From Sinonovacula constricta (taxonomy: Eukaryota > Mollusca > Bivalvia > Cardiida > Solecurtidae): 64,000 bases of DNA. This document shows, in pieces, positions 1 through 10,933 of this stretch. The DNA lies in contig CM017568.1 of NCBI GenBank assembly GCA_007844125.1, positions 4,730,685 to 4,794,684 of the forward strand, given 5' to 3'. The translations under genes and the position numbers were made by a program. The notes beneath the pieces are model-generated. The model had not been told where the DNA came from. It did not search any database and saw only the letters and a list, made by a program, of their open reading frames with translations. The stretch's first letter is position 1. Every line of letters begins with the position of its first letter.

Positions 1-345
1 CGGAACGTTTCCATTTAAATAGACTTCTCCGAAACGTTCCCATTTTAACAGACATCTCCGGAACGTTTCCATTTAAATAGACAATTCCGGAACGTTTCCA
101 TTTAAATAGACATCTCCGGAACGTTTCAATTTAAATAGACAATTCCGGAACGTTTCCATTTTAATAGACATCACCGGAACGTTTCCATTTAAACATCTCC
201 GGAACGTTTCCATTTAAATAGACAACACCGGAACGTTTCCATTTAAATAGACAACTCCGGAACGTTTCCATTTGAATAGACAATACCGGGACGTTTCCAT
301 TTAAATAGCCAACTCTGAAACGTTTCCATTAAAATAAACAAATAA
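1..345. repeat. 29-bp tandem satellite, about 12 copies, running off the left edge
   Basis: About twelve head-to-tail units of 29 bp, each opening with CGGAACGTTTCC followed by an AT-rich half ending in AGACAACTC or a variant. Units differ by one to four bases, one is shortened by four bases (near 178-202), and the last copies decay toward position 345. The core GGAA-CGT-TTCC is a near-dyad. The array probably continues to the left of the window. No coding potential is seen. Confidence 0.95.
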
Positions 346-734
346 GTAAATAGACAACTTATATAATCTAGTGACCAGACGTATGATGTTGTTCAACAAA
401 GTTTACTTTCCGGAGCAAAATATTAAACTTTAAAAATTCTGCAGGACTTTCTTGCTACTATACCCAACGTTCACGATTTGCCGATGCAGAACGAGATGTG
501 GCGAGAGGCGTGTTGTGGGGATTGGCGCTTTAATAGTATATAAATCCATTACGTCTAAAAAGACACGATCATTCTAAAAATATCTGCTTCGTCTTAATAT
601 ATAACATTCGATGAAACATACACGATATCATATAAAACTATGCAATTAAACAATCAATGAGAACATGATCATGGGAAATAATCTGTCTCGTGGTAAAAAT
701 ACCACTCGTTTATATATAATTCCGCTGATAAAAA

Positions 735-1165
735 CTTGAGATTAAGAGATAGAAGTAATACAGGCGATTAAGAGATAGAAGTGAAATGTGCTATTAAGAG
801 ATAGAAGTTAAAACACGCGATTTTGAGATAGAAGTAAAACGTGTGATTAACAACATTCGATTAAGAGATACAAGTAAATACACGCGATGAAGAGATAGCC
901 TACAAGTCAAACATATGTTTATTGGTACAAGTAAAACATTTGATTAAGAGATACCAGTAAATACACGCGATTAAGAGATACAAGTAAAACACTCGATTGA
1001 GAAATACAAGTAAATACACGCGATTAAGAGATACAAGTAAAACATTCGGAAAAGAGATACAAGTTAATACACGCGACTAAGAGATACAAGTAAATACACG
1101 AGATTAAGAGATACAAGAAAATACACGCGATTAAGAGATACAAGAAAAAACATGCGATTAAGAGA
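735..1165. repeat. Degenerate 27-bp tandem repeat
   Basis: Roughly fifteen imperfect copies of a unit built on GATTAAGAGATACAAGTAAA plus ACACGC. Left-hand copies read AGATAGAAGT, right-hand copies AGATACAAG. The short ORF read on the other strand (67 residues of repeated leucine, tyrosine and isoleucine) is only a reading of the repeat. Confidence 0.9.
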
Positions 1166-1957
1166 AAACAATGTACGTCTAGATGGCATTTATGTTTGCT
1201 ATGTTTCTTATTTATAGCACTGTCCATTCATTTATGGCAGGTATTGGATAAGTCGGTGTTGTATAATCAAATGCAGTGCTTACACCGAACTATATTAAAA
1301 GACAAGATACACGTCATGTAGGTGGTCGGAATATTCTGAGAAGTTGCGATTGATGATGTTTTCGTTAAAGTGAATTACCCGAAGAGTGTCGATTGGATAA
1401 TTTTCATAACGGAATTACCCGACGAGTTCCGATCGATAAGCGTATGCGTTAAAAACAAAGTAGACTCGATAATCCGCCGAATGAAAGATTAGTGTATCTT
1501 TTAAAGCTATCGTGTCTTAATGTCACGGTCGGTCGCGCTAGAGGGGTGGGTGGGGTGAAATAACGAACCTGGGTATAGATTAAGATTACAGTAGGTATTG
1601 AAATCAAGGTGTATTGTATCACAACGGTTCTATTGCCGTCTCTAAAGTTTCTGTGCCGTAAGCCGTTTAATACCTTGTTATTCGCTTGACTGGTCAGGTT
1701 ACTATAAATCAAGAAGAGATTGTTTTCAATAAGGAATGCCATATGTTGGCTGGTCTGACGGAAGTTGGATGTTTTCTATTTGGTTACCCTCCAGAAATTG
1801 CATGTGAATTGCTGTGGTTGGGTTTCTGGAGTTAGTGTCATCGACTTGTAAATGTGAGTAGGACTTATATGTCTGATTTACAATACATTGCAATATTACA
1901 TGTTGGTAATCTGACAAGCGGGTGGATCCCAATGTCATGATGTCCCTCCCTCTCTCT

Positions 1958-1959
<2 letters not shown>
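1166..1959. other. Gene-free stretch with a duplicated GAATTACCCGA motif
   Basis: No supported gene. Near 1372-1405 and 1411-1437 two related segments of about 30 bp each contain GAATTACCCGA, then GAG and a CGAT-rich end. The same motif appears as ACCCGAGGAGTTCCGATTGG inside the hairpin element at 17432-17533, so this is probably a decayed relative of that element. Confidence 0.5.

Positions 1960-2043
<84 letters not shown>
1960..2043. repeat. CT dinucleotide microsatellite
   Basis: An almost pure CT run of about 80 bp preceded by an imperfect CCCTCTCT lead-in. The arginine/glutamate ORF on the - strand across it is a microsatellite artefact. Confidence 0.98.
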
Positions 2044-2046
<3 letters not shown>

Positions 2047-3170
2047 GGATATTGCTCTCTGTTTAATTTTCAAAACATCACAAGATGTACACGTTTAACT
2101 GTATCATATTGTTTTTATTTATGAATTACCTCTTTGATTTGCTATTCATCACAATATTGCATATAAAACGATCTGGCAAACGGATTGATCGCAGTGAGAT
2201 TGAGTTTTTCTTTTTTTATGGATTTATATATATGAATGTGGTTTTTTACAGTACATGGATATGTAATGTCTCGACTAAGTTTTTCCGTAACATTCACACT
2301 TGACTGGTATGTGAATAACCATGTGTTAAGCTTTTTTTAATTTTAAAATATGCTGCAATATACATAGGACCTTGTCATGTTTTCTCTCATTATATCCATA
2401 CTAGTATTCATTTCTTTTCCAACAATTAACTTTTCGTATGTTTCACTGTGTTATGGTATATATATTGCTTCTTGCAGAGAATTACATAATTCAATATGGC
2501 GGACAACTAGTCGGAAAATTTTGTAAGTGAAGGCAATTTGGATTATTCCAACCCATGCATTGTTCGCAGTAAATCGGCGGTGCTGACGACTTCGAATAAC
2601 AGAAGTTCGACTGTGTTACAGTTCTAAAACGAAACATCACTTTTGTTATCGAAATTGCTCGCTGCACTGTGTGTCAACTGTACATTTGCAATGCCTCGTT
2701 TATTCTAATTGTCAAAAATGTGGCAATAATTTCTGTAAAAAACGATTCTGTCCGTCCTGGAAGAGCAGAAGATTTTACTGTAGTGCCATGACAGGTGTTT
2801 AATGTGCGTCATCACAGTGGCAGCAGCACTCCTTACGCAATTACTAGTTATGCTTTACTGAACGAATTTTTATTAAGAATCATCCAAGAGGAACAACAAA
2901 AACAAAAAACAAAACATCCAATATTTAGCACGCAAAAAATATTCAACATATTAAACATTAGTTTCTGTATCACTCGATTTAATTAAGGGCGGTATCCGAC
3001 AGTTTGCCTTTACTCAATGCATATAATATTTCCACCGTTTGAGGGATTCAAAGTTTAATGGCATAAATTTAAGTATAGTAAAGACAATTTTGAACACATT
3101 ACGACATAAATCGCTCTTAATGATCATATATTTAAGCACGATGAGGATTTCTGCTAAAATGGATACTGAC
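2044..3170. other. Gene-free AT-rich stretch; possible promoter element inside
   Basis: No ORF here has recognisable domain content or splice context that I trust. The only notable site is the AATATGGCGGAC motif at about 2493-2504, listed separately. Around 2990-3060 the sequence resembles 3620-3665 (ACCGTTTGCC / CAGTTTGCC followed by similar AT-rich text), suggesting a diverged local duplication. Confidence 0.4.
2493..2522 (+). promoter_or_regulatory. YY1-like motif and possible untranslated first exon
   Basis: AATATGGCGGAC resembles the YY1 core that often sits just downstream of transcription starts in animal genes. It is followed 18 bases later by a good splice donor (GTAAGT at 2523). 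The ATG inside it opens only four codons before TAG. It could be the 5' exon of the small two-exon gene at 4538-8397, whose first visible coding exon has an acceptor upstream. This is inference from motif and order only. Confidence 0.3.
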
Positions 3171-3411
3171 GTCAGAGTGAATTAACAAGATGATGATATA
3201 ACGTGATCTCGAAAGTAAGTAGGCTAGTAACGTGGTTTTCTGAGTTTTTAAAAAAGCTAACTGTGCAGCATGGCTTCGATATGAAATACTGTCAGAGTGA
3301 ATTAACAAGATGATGATATAACGTGATCTCGAAAGTAAGTAGGCTAGTAACGTGGTTTTCTGAGTTTTTAAAAAAAGCTAACTGTGCAGCATGGCTTCGA
3401 TATGAAATACT
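3171..3411. repeat. Tandem duplication of a 120-bp segment
   Basis: Positions 3171-3290 and 3291-3411 are the same segment twice, differing only by one extra A in an A-run. A diverged relative lies at about 4020-4170, sharing GCTAACTGTGCAG, CGTGATCTC and AATGACGA. The 120-bp duplication is therefore recent and sits on an older dispersed repeat. Confidence 0.93.
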
Positions 3412-4019
3412 GTTTGCAATGACGAATTAGGCGTTATTCTCCACTTTTCACATACCATGAAGGATACCATTAAACAGAATTTCACGGGATCTCTACACGT
3501 AACAACAAGAAAGCTTTGATGCAAGGCACCAAAGGTCGCCGTCGAGTTCCTTTTTAGAAAGTAACATTGTATGCCAAACAAGAAAACGACCAAGAAACAG
3601 TAAGACAGTGTGTTATTAAAGAAGGCACCCGACCGTTTGCCTATATCAATAGATAAATAAGATAAGGTCCTATCAAAATTTTCACAGATATTTAAAATCA
3701 AAATTGCCTCTAGACAACGGCAAACAGGGTAAAGGTAAATGTGACAAAAACACAGAGACGAGACATAAAACACAAAAAGAAAAAAACAGCAGTTACCGCC
3801 TTGGAACGGTCAGTCGGCAAAAAGACCGCAACAGTATAATGCCTGCTTGGGAGACTTTGTTTATAATTTATACATTCGGTAGTCTACGCAAAGACGATGT
3901 TGAGCACTACCTCGGTTGTCATTAATAAAAAAAAACGCTCTAAATGCCCTTTCTCCACGATTTTATAAATAAGAACGTTGGAAACAACTGCTAAAAAGAT
4001 ATCGGCGTAACGGAGAAAT

Positions 4020-4170
4020 AATAGAATGACGAGATTTCGTGATCTCAAAAGAAAGTTGTCACGTGTTTTTTTAGTTTAAAAATAGCTAACTGTGCAGTGT
4101 GGCTCAGATAGGAAATATATGTTTGTAATGACGAGTCGAGTGTTATGCTTCACATTTCTCTTACTAGTAA
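4020..4170. repeat. Diverged third copy of the 3171-3411 repeat
   Basis: Shares CGTGATCTC, TAGCTAACTGTGCAG and TAATGACGA blocks in the same order and orientation as 3200-3440, with many substitutions. It has no coding content. Confidence 0.65.
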
Positions 4171-4537
4171 ATGTAGAACAACAATAAGCAGCATTTTGAC
4201 CTTTTTGTGTAAGACTTATTTATTTGCATGTTAGATAAAAGAAACTGGATCCAAACTGTCAAATTTTTATGTCTTATAAATTTTACTTAGTAACGAATTT
4301 AACATATCATGCATACACATATGGAACATTAATAAGTTCAAATGGCATGTAACTGATGTAGTAAATGGTATCTCTTTCCTTAATTGCTTACCATTGACAG
4401 ACAGTGTCACGAGGTTGCTTATAAACTTTCCGAGTTTTCAGACCAAGAACCACCAATAATTAATCGCATCTAATCCAATAATATTTCGGGCTATGTTGTT
4501 CCTGTTTCTTGACAGAGCTTGTTCCTAGGTGTCCAAT

Positions 4538-4677
4538 ATGGGTCCGAGTTGGGACGAATTACGCCGGGTACAGTTACTGGACCCCGACCAGAAACTGGAT
4601 GAGAAGAAATGGGAAGCCGAGTTCCAGCGAAGGCGGGACGATTTGGCCAAACAACAGAATCTCTCCAGTAAACGGAG
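4538..4677 (+). CDS. Unrecognised small protein, exon 1 of 2 (coding)
   Basis: Opens with ATG at 4538 and stays open for 46 codons plus two bases to a donor (AG|GTAATA). Upstream at 4502-4514 is a pyrimidine tract and CAG acceptor, and an in-frame TAG 12 bases before the ATG fixes the start unless a second AG at 4526-4527 is used. Residues include WDELRRVQLLDPDQKL and KWEAEFQRRRDDLAKQQ: highly charged, helical, coiled-coil-like, with no signal peptide or membrane segment. The two leftover bases join exactly with the first base of 8229-8397. I do not recognise the family. The GC content and codon use are clearly richer than the surrounding AT-rich DNA, as expected of an exon. Confidence 0.68.
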
Positions 4678-7600
4678 GTAATAGATGTATTGTACTTTAG
4701 ATTTTAGAAGGTTGCGTGTTTGTTTTGCATGTTTACGTGTACGTGTGTGCGTGTGAATGCGTGTATGTGTGCTCGCGAGCGTGTTTTGCTAATTGTACCT
4801 ACTGAGGTATGGTATTGAATTTGTAATTAAAGCCATTTTGGAGTGCATTGTTTTGGCGTGTGTGCATATGTGTATATGTGACGTATATTTGGTCGTACGC
4901 GTATTAAAAGAGGCTTTGTAAAAAGGTGGAAATGTATTAATGTATCTAGTTTTATTACTAGCTACGGTTTAGGTCGCGCCTAGCTAGGTTTTATCTGGTG
5001 TGCAGATCCGAGATGAGGAGGGGTGGGCCAGGTTTCATTTACATGCTTTACAAGAAAAACATGTTGTTTGTTTTTGTTGTTTTTTTTTTTTGTTTTTTTT
5101 TTTTGCGATAGTTGTGTCGTGTATAGAACCCGATTGTTTTTAAATCTGATGGTATGTATTTAACTGACAGAGCAGTGTATTTTATTATTATCTCCTTCCA
5201 TTAGAAAAAGTAGATAAATCTAAATTCCGTACATGTCGTGTTGACAGTTCTTTAAACACTTATTTTCATATCATTTATTCACCTATTGCAAAAGTCCTCG
5301 TACTAGCTTACACCTTCGTTAAATACAAAAAAAAACTAAAGAACATTCTTCGCTCAAAAAACGTCTTTGTATAGCCACATTGTTTTAAACTATACAGCGA
5401 TAGAGTCTACCCGAAATAGTGTTGCAATATAAATATCAAAACCGGTCCTTCCAAGGAAATTAAACCAGATCGGTAACTTAACTGAAGCCCTGGATGGACA
5501 TTTTTGTTACTTGTTATTATCTTTTGTTATTTCTTATTTGTAGTATGGTACGTCCAATAAGACAGGTAAATTACGGATAGGAAACACATAGCATTACACA
5601 ACCGTATTGCAAGAATGGGGGAACACTCCACCATGCGTTGCCATTCTGTTTTGCTTTGTATCTGCAACAGAGATAGATTGTGCATGTAGGCCTACAACCC
5701 TTCGTTTTATTGCATTTTGTGTGTGTTTTTGTGTTTTTGTTTGTTTACTTTTTAATATCGTTTTTCGAAATAATATGCAGGCCCGGGATTGAAGTGTCTG
5801 TTGGGAACTACGGCACTGCAAGTAGCAGTAAGCAAGTGACCTGACCGTCTTAAATTTTTATTTAGGTTAATTAGGCAAGTCGGAAATTCTTACATGTAAT
5901 CGGGCAGTCTTTTATCATTTTGTGCCTATAAATTGTACATACGTATTGCCGGATTATTTATACTTCTTTTACAAATATTAGATCTCGACGTAAAGTCTGA
6001 TAGATCACGTCCGAATATATTGACTGTTAATGATCTTTCGATTATGTGTCGGAATATTTGTCTACATTTATCTTTAGCGAGTAAATTGTCAATAATGTCT
6101 CGTAGCTTTTGAGTGTAAAGAATTCATTATCGTCAATACACTTTTGTTAAACAACTTCTTTTCAGACTTTAACTGACTGATCAATATTTTGAATATAACC
6201 CACGGCGTTCTGCCTTCAGCTTTTTAGACTTTAGATGCTTAGATGGGGATGTCCATTGTAAAGTGAGGGTTGTCCCTTGAATAATGGGGATTGTCCCTTG
6301 GTTAAAAGTATTAACCCAGATTTATCATACGTCGTTTGGAGCTGTTTGATCAGGACCAGCACTAATTGCTTAAAATGCTTACACATTTAGCATGTTATTG
6401 TACTTAACACATAAATTATTATAACAAATAAATCTAATAAAACAAGTACTACACGTTTAGGAAGTATGGTTCAAATAGGACCCTATCTTGTTTAATTTTA
6501 ATAACAGACTTACCCACTATCTGGTAGTATACTTTAATCTTCTTATTGACATTTTCTATATTTCACAATACAGTTACTTGTGACTTGGGCACGCCAGCGA
6601 AAGGTTTGAAATCCCGCTAATCTTCTAGTCTGGTGGATAATCGTGGCTTAATGTGCACGGTCTTAATTCATACATGCAGGCTTGGATTACAAAATGTCAA
6701 TGATTGTGCCTTTGAGCAACATGACATTTAAACTTGGCTGAAATGGTTAAATAATTAACATGTTTAGACCTGCTACTGTGGTGTACGTGTGGCTAAGGTC
6801 TGTTTTGTTCTGATTTTATTTATAGGGTGGAATAGTTTTGACAAATTTTGAAACCCTTCACACGTCGTTGTTCGATTTCCACCGCCGCGGCCAATTTTCA
6901 ATTGGTTTAAATTTATCAGTAAAATAAATCATATATTATTACAAATCAGTTAAAATCGTGTAAGAAATCGCATCTAAACCAACCAGACTGACAAAACACT
7001 GTTTCGAGTGTTTTAGATTTTTAAGAGGTATACATCTAAGGTTGGAGGTCTATATGCATGTATGTGGCATCAAACTGTTTTCGCTCGAAAGCTTATTCAT
7101 ACTATCTAATTATATTAACTAACTATGTAATAAAAGGCCGTTGAACAGATTTCACACGGGGACGTTAATAAGTAAATTATCTCCCCTTAATATTTTATAA
7201 ATCCAAGTAGTCATATAGGGCCTTTTTTGGATTAATGGTTTTATATTTGTTGGAGCAGCGAGCGGTGCCGTGTTATTGAATGCATTTTTAATGATGACGA
7301 CTGTGTAGCAAGTAATAACAGGAAATCGCAGCTGTTCTGTGAGACATCTTTCGGTGGAAAGAACCGATTCCACTTTCAGTGTAGCTTGCAACAATAAAGT
7401 GTAGCTTGCAATTATAAACAAGGTAACAGGCATTAATATTATTAATTGTTTGACAAGCCCCTATCCACACACACACACACACACACAAAACCGAGTATGT
7501 CTATGTTAACAATGCAGTTTGTATTTACAGAAGTAGCAGTCAACAAGTAAGAAAGCAGCGTATCTAGACTAGTTCCGGCCAGAGTTATGGATCGTTATTT

Positions 7601-8228
7601 TCACATATTTATGTAGTTAAGCGACGGTATAAGAGAGTGTTTACTTCCCAGAACCCAGAACCAGTTCTTCTGGTTTAAAGCGCATGCTCTCTGTGATGCC
7701 TTGGGTGGCTCTCATCCGTGCTCTTTCTTGTATTCTTTGCGATGTATGCTGACGTTTGTTCTTAATGCACATGCCCGTGGCCTGCTTAATTTTACATATT
7801 TCTGTATGTACTTTGGTGGAATAAGCGTGTATTTATGCTCCATTACCCCACATCCAGAAAATAAATAAAAATATTTTTTTTTATTTAACTAATTATTAAA
7901 TTTAATTAAATCAAATCAAGTCAAATAAAATCAAATTAAATAAAATTTGTTACTCCGTCATCTCGGGGAGTCAGATTTTAAGTCCAAGGATGATAAATTA
8001 AAAGGAACTAATAACTATTTTTACTTCTGAGAAGAGAGGCATTTTGTTCCATTGGACAAACAACGTTTAATTTTTGTTTGTTTTGTTTATTGTTGTTTTT
8101 GTTTTGTTGTTTGCATGTTGTTGTTTTTTTTGCTGTTTTTATAACCCACACGACGCAATTATCAACAATAATTGGGCCTTATTATGATATCAACGAACTC
8201 TTAATCAAACAGAATTATTATCTTTCAG
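4678..8228 (+). other. Intron of the small two-exon gene
   Basis: About 3.5 kb between GTAATA at 4678 and CTTTCAG at 8228. It holds a GT-rich tract (about 4733-4780), a T-run (about 5076-5104), a CA microsatellite (about 7466-7488), and an AT-rich stretch of repeated TCAAAT/AAATTAAAT motifs at about 7855-7950. No ORF inside has support. Confidence 0.6.
7466..7488. repeat. CA dinucleotide microsatellite
   Basis: A CA run of about eleven units. The cysteine/valine repeat of a short - strand ORF over it is an artefact. Confidence 0.9.
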
Positions 8229-8397
8229 AATGAGAAATAGTGCCAAGCTTGCTGAAATGTCTGCTAGATGGCGAAGTTTGGAGCACAAGCGCGTGGAGAA
8301 GAGCGAGTTTTATTTGGAACGATTGAGGACCAGCCTTAGTATGGCTCTGCGACAAGAAACGATGTCTCCTGGCTCTACTACATTGTCGGAGAGATGA
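8229..8397 (+). CDS. Unrecognised small protein, exon 2 of 2 (to stop)
   Basis: Begins after TCTTTCAG at 8228 and continues the frame of 4538-4677 (an arginine codon is split AG|A) to a TGA at 8395-8397. The joined coding length is 309 bases, 102 residues plus stop, exactly in frame. This half carries NSAKLAEMSARWRSLEHKRV and FYLERLRTSLSMALRQE, again charged and amphipathic, then a serine/threonine-rich tail. It is probably a short cytosolic or nuclear coiled-coil protein; the function is unknown. No clear polyadenylation signal was identified downstream. Confidence 0.68.
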
Positions 8398-9210
8398 GAA
8401 TCATCAAGCATTTCCGCTGGGAGTCAGCGTTCGCGCAAATCGAGACTACTCTGACATTTTTCTAACACATATATTTCTTAGAAATGACCGAGGCGTGCCG
8501 GTGGAGTTTCGCTGTAATCGGAGCTCTTCTGATATTGTCGTCAATTTTTATCAAGCTACAGATTTAATTACCGAGAAGCTCAAGCAAAAACATGTTTGCT
8601 GAGACAAAATTATACTTTCATTGAGATTCATAGTTTATTTTTATACATTTTATAACTTCATGCAATTTATAATTATTATATGAATAGTGTGAAACTAACA
8701 GACATTTTGAGACTTCCAGTTTTGCTAATTGCAATTTGACTCACAAATAAGTTTAACGAGATTTGAAAGGATAATGTGCAGTTTCGATTCGATGACCTAA
8801 GTGGAATGTTTTCTTATTTACTCATGGGTCCTAACAGTATCATCTTGATCTATGTATGCTCGTGCTTATCAATGTTTTAAAAAATGCATTAAATAACAGG
8901 CATATTATTGTCGAATGTAGTCAAGCTGCCGGATACAAAATCATAACCCATTGTCGCTCACCACTTCGGAGCTTTCGAGGATGTCTTTAATACATGAGGT
9001 AAGACATATTTTTATTAAGACATAATTTCTATAAGAAAGTTTATGTTAAAAATTCTGTAATGACCTTCAATAACGGTAGTTTCTTTTTTATTTATTTACT
9101 TGCTTTATACCACGTTGTAATATACAAATGATCTGAGATGTATGCAACAATGTTTGAACCTTGTAATTAATTAATCATGCTAGGTTGTATATACATGTAC
9201 CCGCATTATT
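8398..9210. other. Gene-free AT-rich stretch (3' UTR and intergenic)
   Basis: The first few hundred bases are probably the 3' UTR of the gene ending at 8397. I see no further coding region or structured repeat. Confidence 0.4.
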
Positions 9211-9440
9211 CATACCACGTGATTATACAGGGTATGCTATAAACCACACAATTTACACCACTTGTTAGTCATGATAAGTGTACAACTTGATTATTACTAA
9301 ATAATTTAGACGACTTGGTTTATACCACGTGATTTATACAGGGTAAGCTATAAACTACATGATTTACACCGCTTGTTGGTCCTGATAAGTGTACAACTTG
9401 ATTATAACCATGTGATTTAGACTACTAGATTTATACCATG
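9211..9440. repeat. Two-copy repeat of about 110 bp with CACGTG palindromes
   Basis: Two consecutive copies start at TACCACGTGAT (9214 and 9324). Both continue with TACAGGGTA, GCTATAAAC, ATTTACACC, GATAAGTGTACAACTTGATT. A third partial start (TTATACCATGTGAA) follows at about 9430. Both full copies carry CACGTG (9216-9221 and 9326-9331). Confidence 0.8.
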
Positions 9441-10227
9441 TGAATGCGAATTGCGATCAATCACGTGTTCTTATCATAGATGATGTGCGTTATAAAAATG
9501 TCATATTGCTCACCAGATTTTTGAAGCCACTTGTAAATGCTCATTCATCCGTTGTGTTTGTATTTTTATGGTTGTGTTATTTTTTTTTACAGAAATCAAG
9601 CATATCCAGGCTTAATTAACTTAATGTTTTGTTTCTCCATGATGAATACATACATTTAAGCCACGTGTATTTAAATTAAGGTGAAGTTATTTTTTCGAAC
9701 GTTGTTTTTACTGAACTTTTTTTCTACTGAACGTTGTTACTGAACGTAGTTTCTACTCGTTCGAATACATTATACATTGTATATTATAATTGTTATTGGC
9801 ATTTTTGTTATCCTCTTTTACAGCTGTATTGTAGATTATGAACGAAAAACATATTTACAAACAAATTATAACTTGATGAAAAAAATAAAACACAAACCAA
9901 CTTTTTAACATATACTAACTGTTATATTTTCATAAAGAAATTTGTGAGTTATTAACATTCTTAGATTGCATTTTATGTGTTATTTATTGATGTACATATC
10001 CTGAACATCTAACATCTTTGAGAAGATTCGACTTGTTCGAATATCAAGAAGTTTGTATAATAATTTATTTCATGCTTGTTTTGTTTTTCCCTATTTACTT
10101 CACGGTTTCTGTTAATGATACCTATTGTTACTTGAAATGTTCACAAATAAAAACTATTTTTATAAATTATAAATGCATGATGGTTCATTTTTTTCTATTA
10201 CGTTTTGCCCCTAAAATAACTACCATT
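9441..10227. other. Gene-free AT-rich stretch
   Basis: No supported gene. It contains two further CACGTG sites (9462-9467 and 9662-9667) and a short cluster of ACTGAACGTTGTT-type repeats at about 9708-9760. The 88-residue ORF at 10018-10284 overlaps the retrotransposon LTR and has no recognisable content. Confidence 0.4.
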
Positions 10228-10232
10228 CGAGG
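10228..10232. repeat. Target-site duplication CGAGG, left copy
   Basis: CGAGG immediately precedes the left LTR and recurs immediately after the right LTR at 15157-15161. Five bases is the usual duplication size for Ty3/Gypsy integrases. Confidence 0.9.
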
Positions 10233-10491
10233 TCTATTGTTATCGGCTTTTAAACATAGAACGACAAGATCGTGTTCTAACTAATATTTATTAAGTTCCA
10301 ATAACAACCACATATATAAGAGAACTAATTATAGATTAACAATGGAAGCTGGTATTAAAGAGGCAATCTGTGCGTGAGTACATGTAACTTGTAACTGACT
10401 CTACCCAGTAAGGCATCTACCTTATATGTATACTACACATAGCATGCGGTATGAAATAGACTGGCTACAATAACATAGTCATAACATAACA
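10233..10491 (-). repeat. 3' LTR of the Ty3/Gypsy element
   Basis: 259 bp, starting TGTTATGTTATG on the - strand. It matches 14898-15156 throughout by eye. On the element strand it holds a TATA-like TATATA (10318-10313) and an AATAAA polyadenylation signal (10292-10287). Confidence 0.96.
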
Positions 10492-10503
10492 TCTCCCTCT
10501 TTT
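10492..10503 (-). other. Polypurine tract of the Ty3/Gypsy element
   Basis: On the element strand, AAAAGAGGGAGA abuts the 3' LTR directly. This is the expected position and composition for the plus-strand primer. Confidence 0.88.
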
Positions 10504-10933
10504 AAAATTGATGTTCAAATCAATAAAATTAATTTTATTTAAACACTAAGAATATGAACATGTCCCTTTAATATAAGTCATGCATTATCAATTTCACACC
10601 AGCAATAATTTGTTCTTAGATAAACCCAAGTATCAAATATCAAGTAGACACCCCTGTTGATTACAACTGTCAACTGGTGTTAATGTTCCCCAATTAACAT
10701 CGCCTGTTATCTGTCTGTGCTGATATTCACATTGTTCATAGATCCAAGATTTGTCTGGGTTTCACGTGTCTCCCAAATCTGGTGATATATACCTGAGAGT
10801 CATGTTTATTAACACTTTGCTCTGGATGTGGTGGAGTCTGTGGTGGGTCTGATATTTCACATTTGTCAAACATTCCAGATTTGTTTTGGGGCGACACAGA
10901 GGGTGTGTGCTTATCATTATTGTAGCACTCTGC
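10504..10933 (-). other. Untranslated 3' region of the retrotransposon
   Basis: About 430 bp between the pol stop and the polypurine tract. A 71-residue ORF overlapping pol here has no recognisable envelope features. Confidence 0.6.

Noticed and set aside
1..345. CRISPR-like regular repeat
   Set aside because: Units are head to tail without unique spacers, in a eukaryotic setting; it is a satellite.
1726..2073. 115-residue - strand ORF with a long arginine-glutamate run
   Set aside because: Produced by the CT microsatellite.
3378..3773. 131-residue - strand ORF, cysteine- and phenylalanine-rich
   Set aside because: No recognisable domain; it overlaps a duplicated repeat and has no splice or composition signal of coding.
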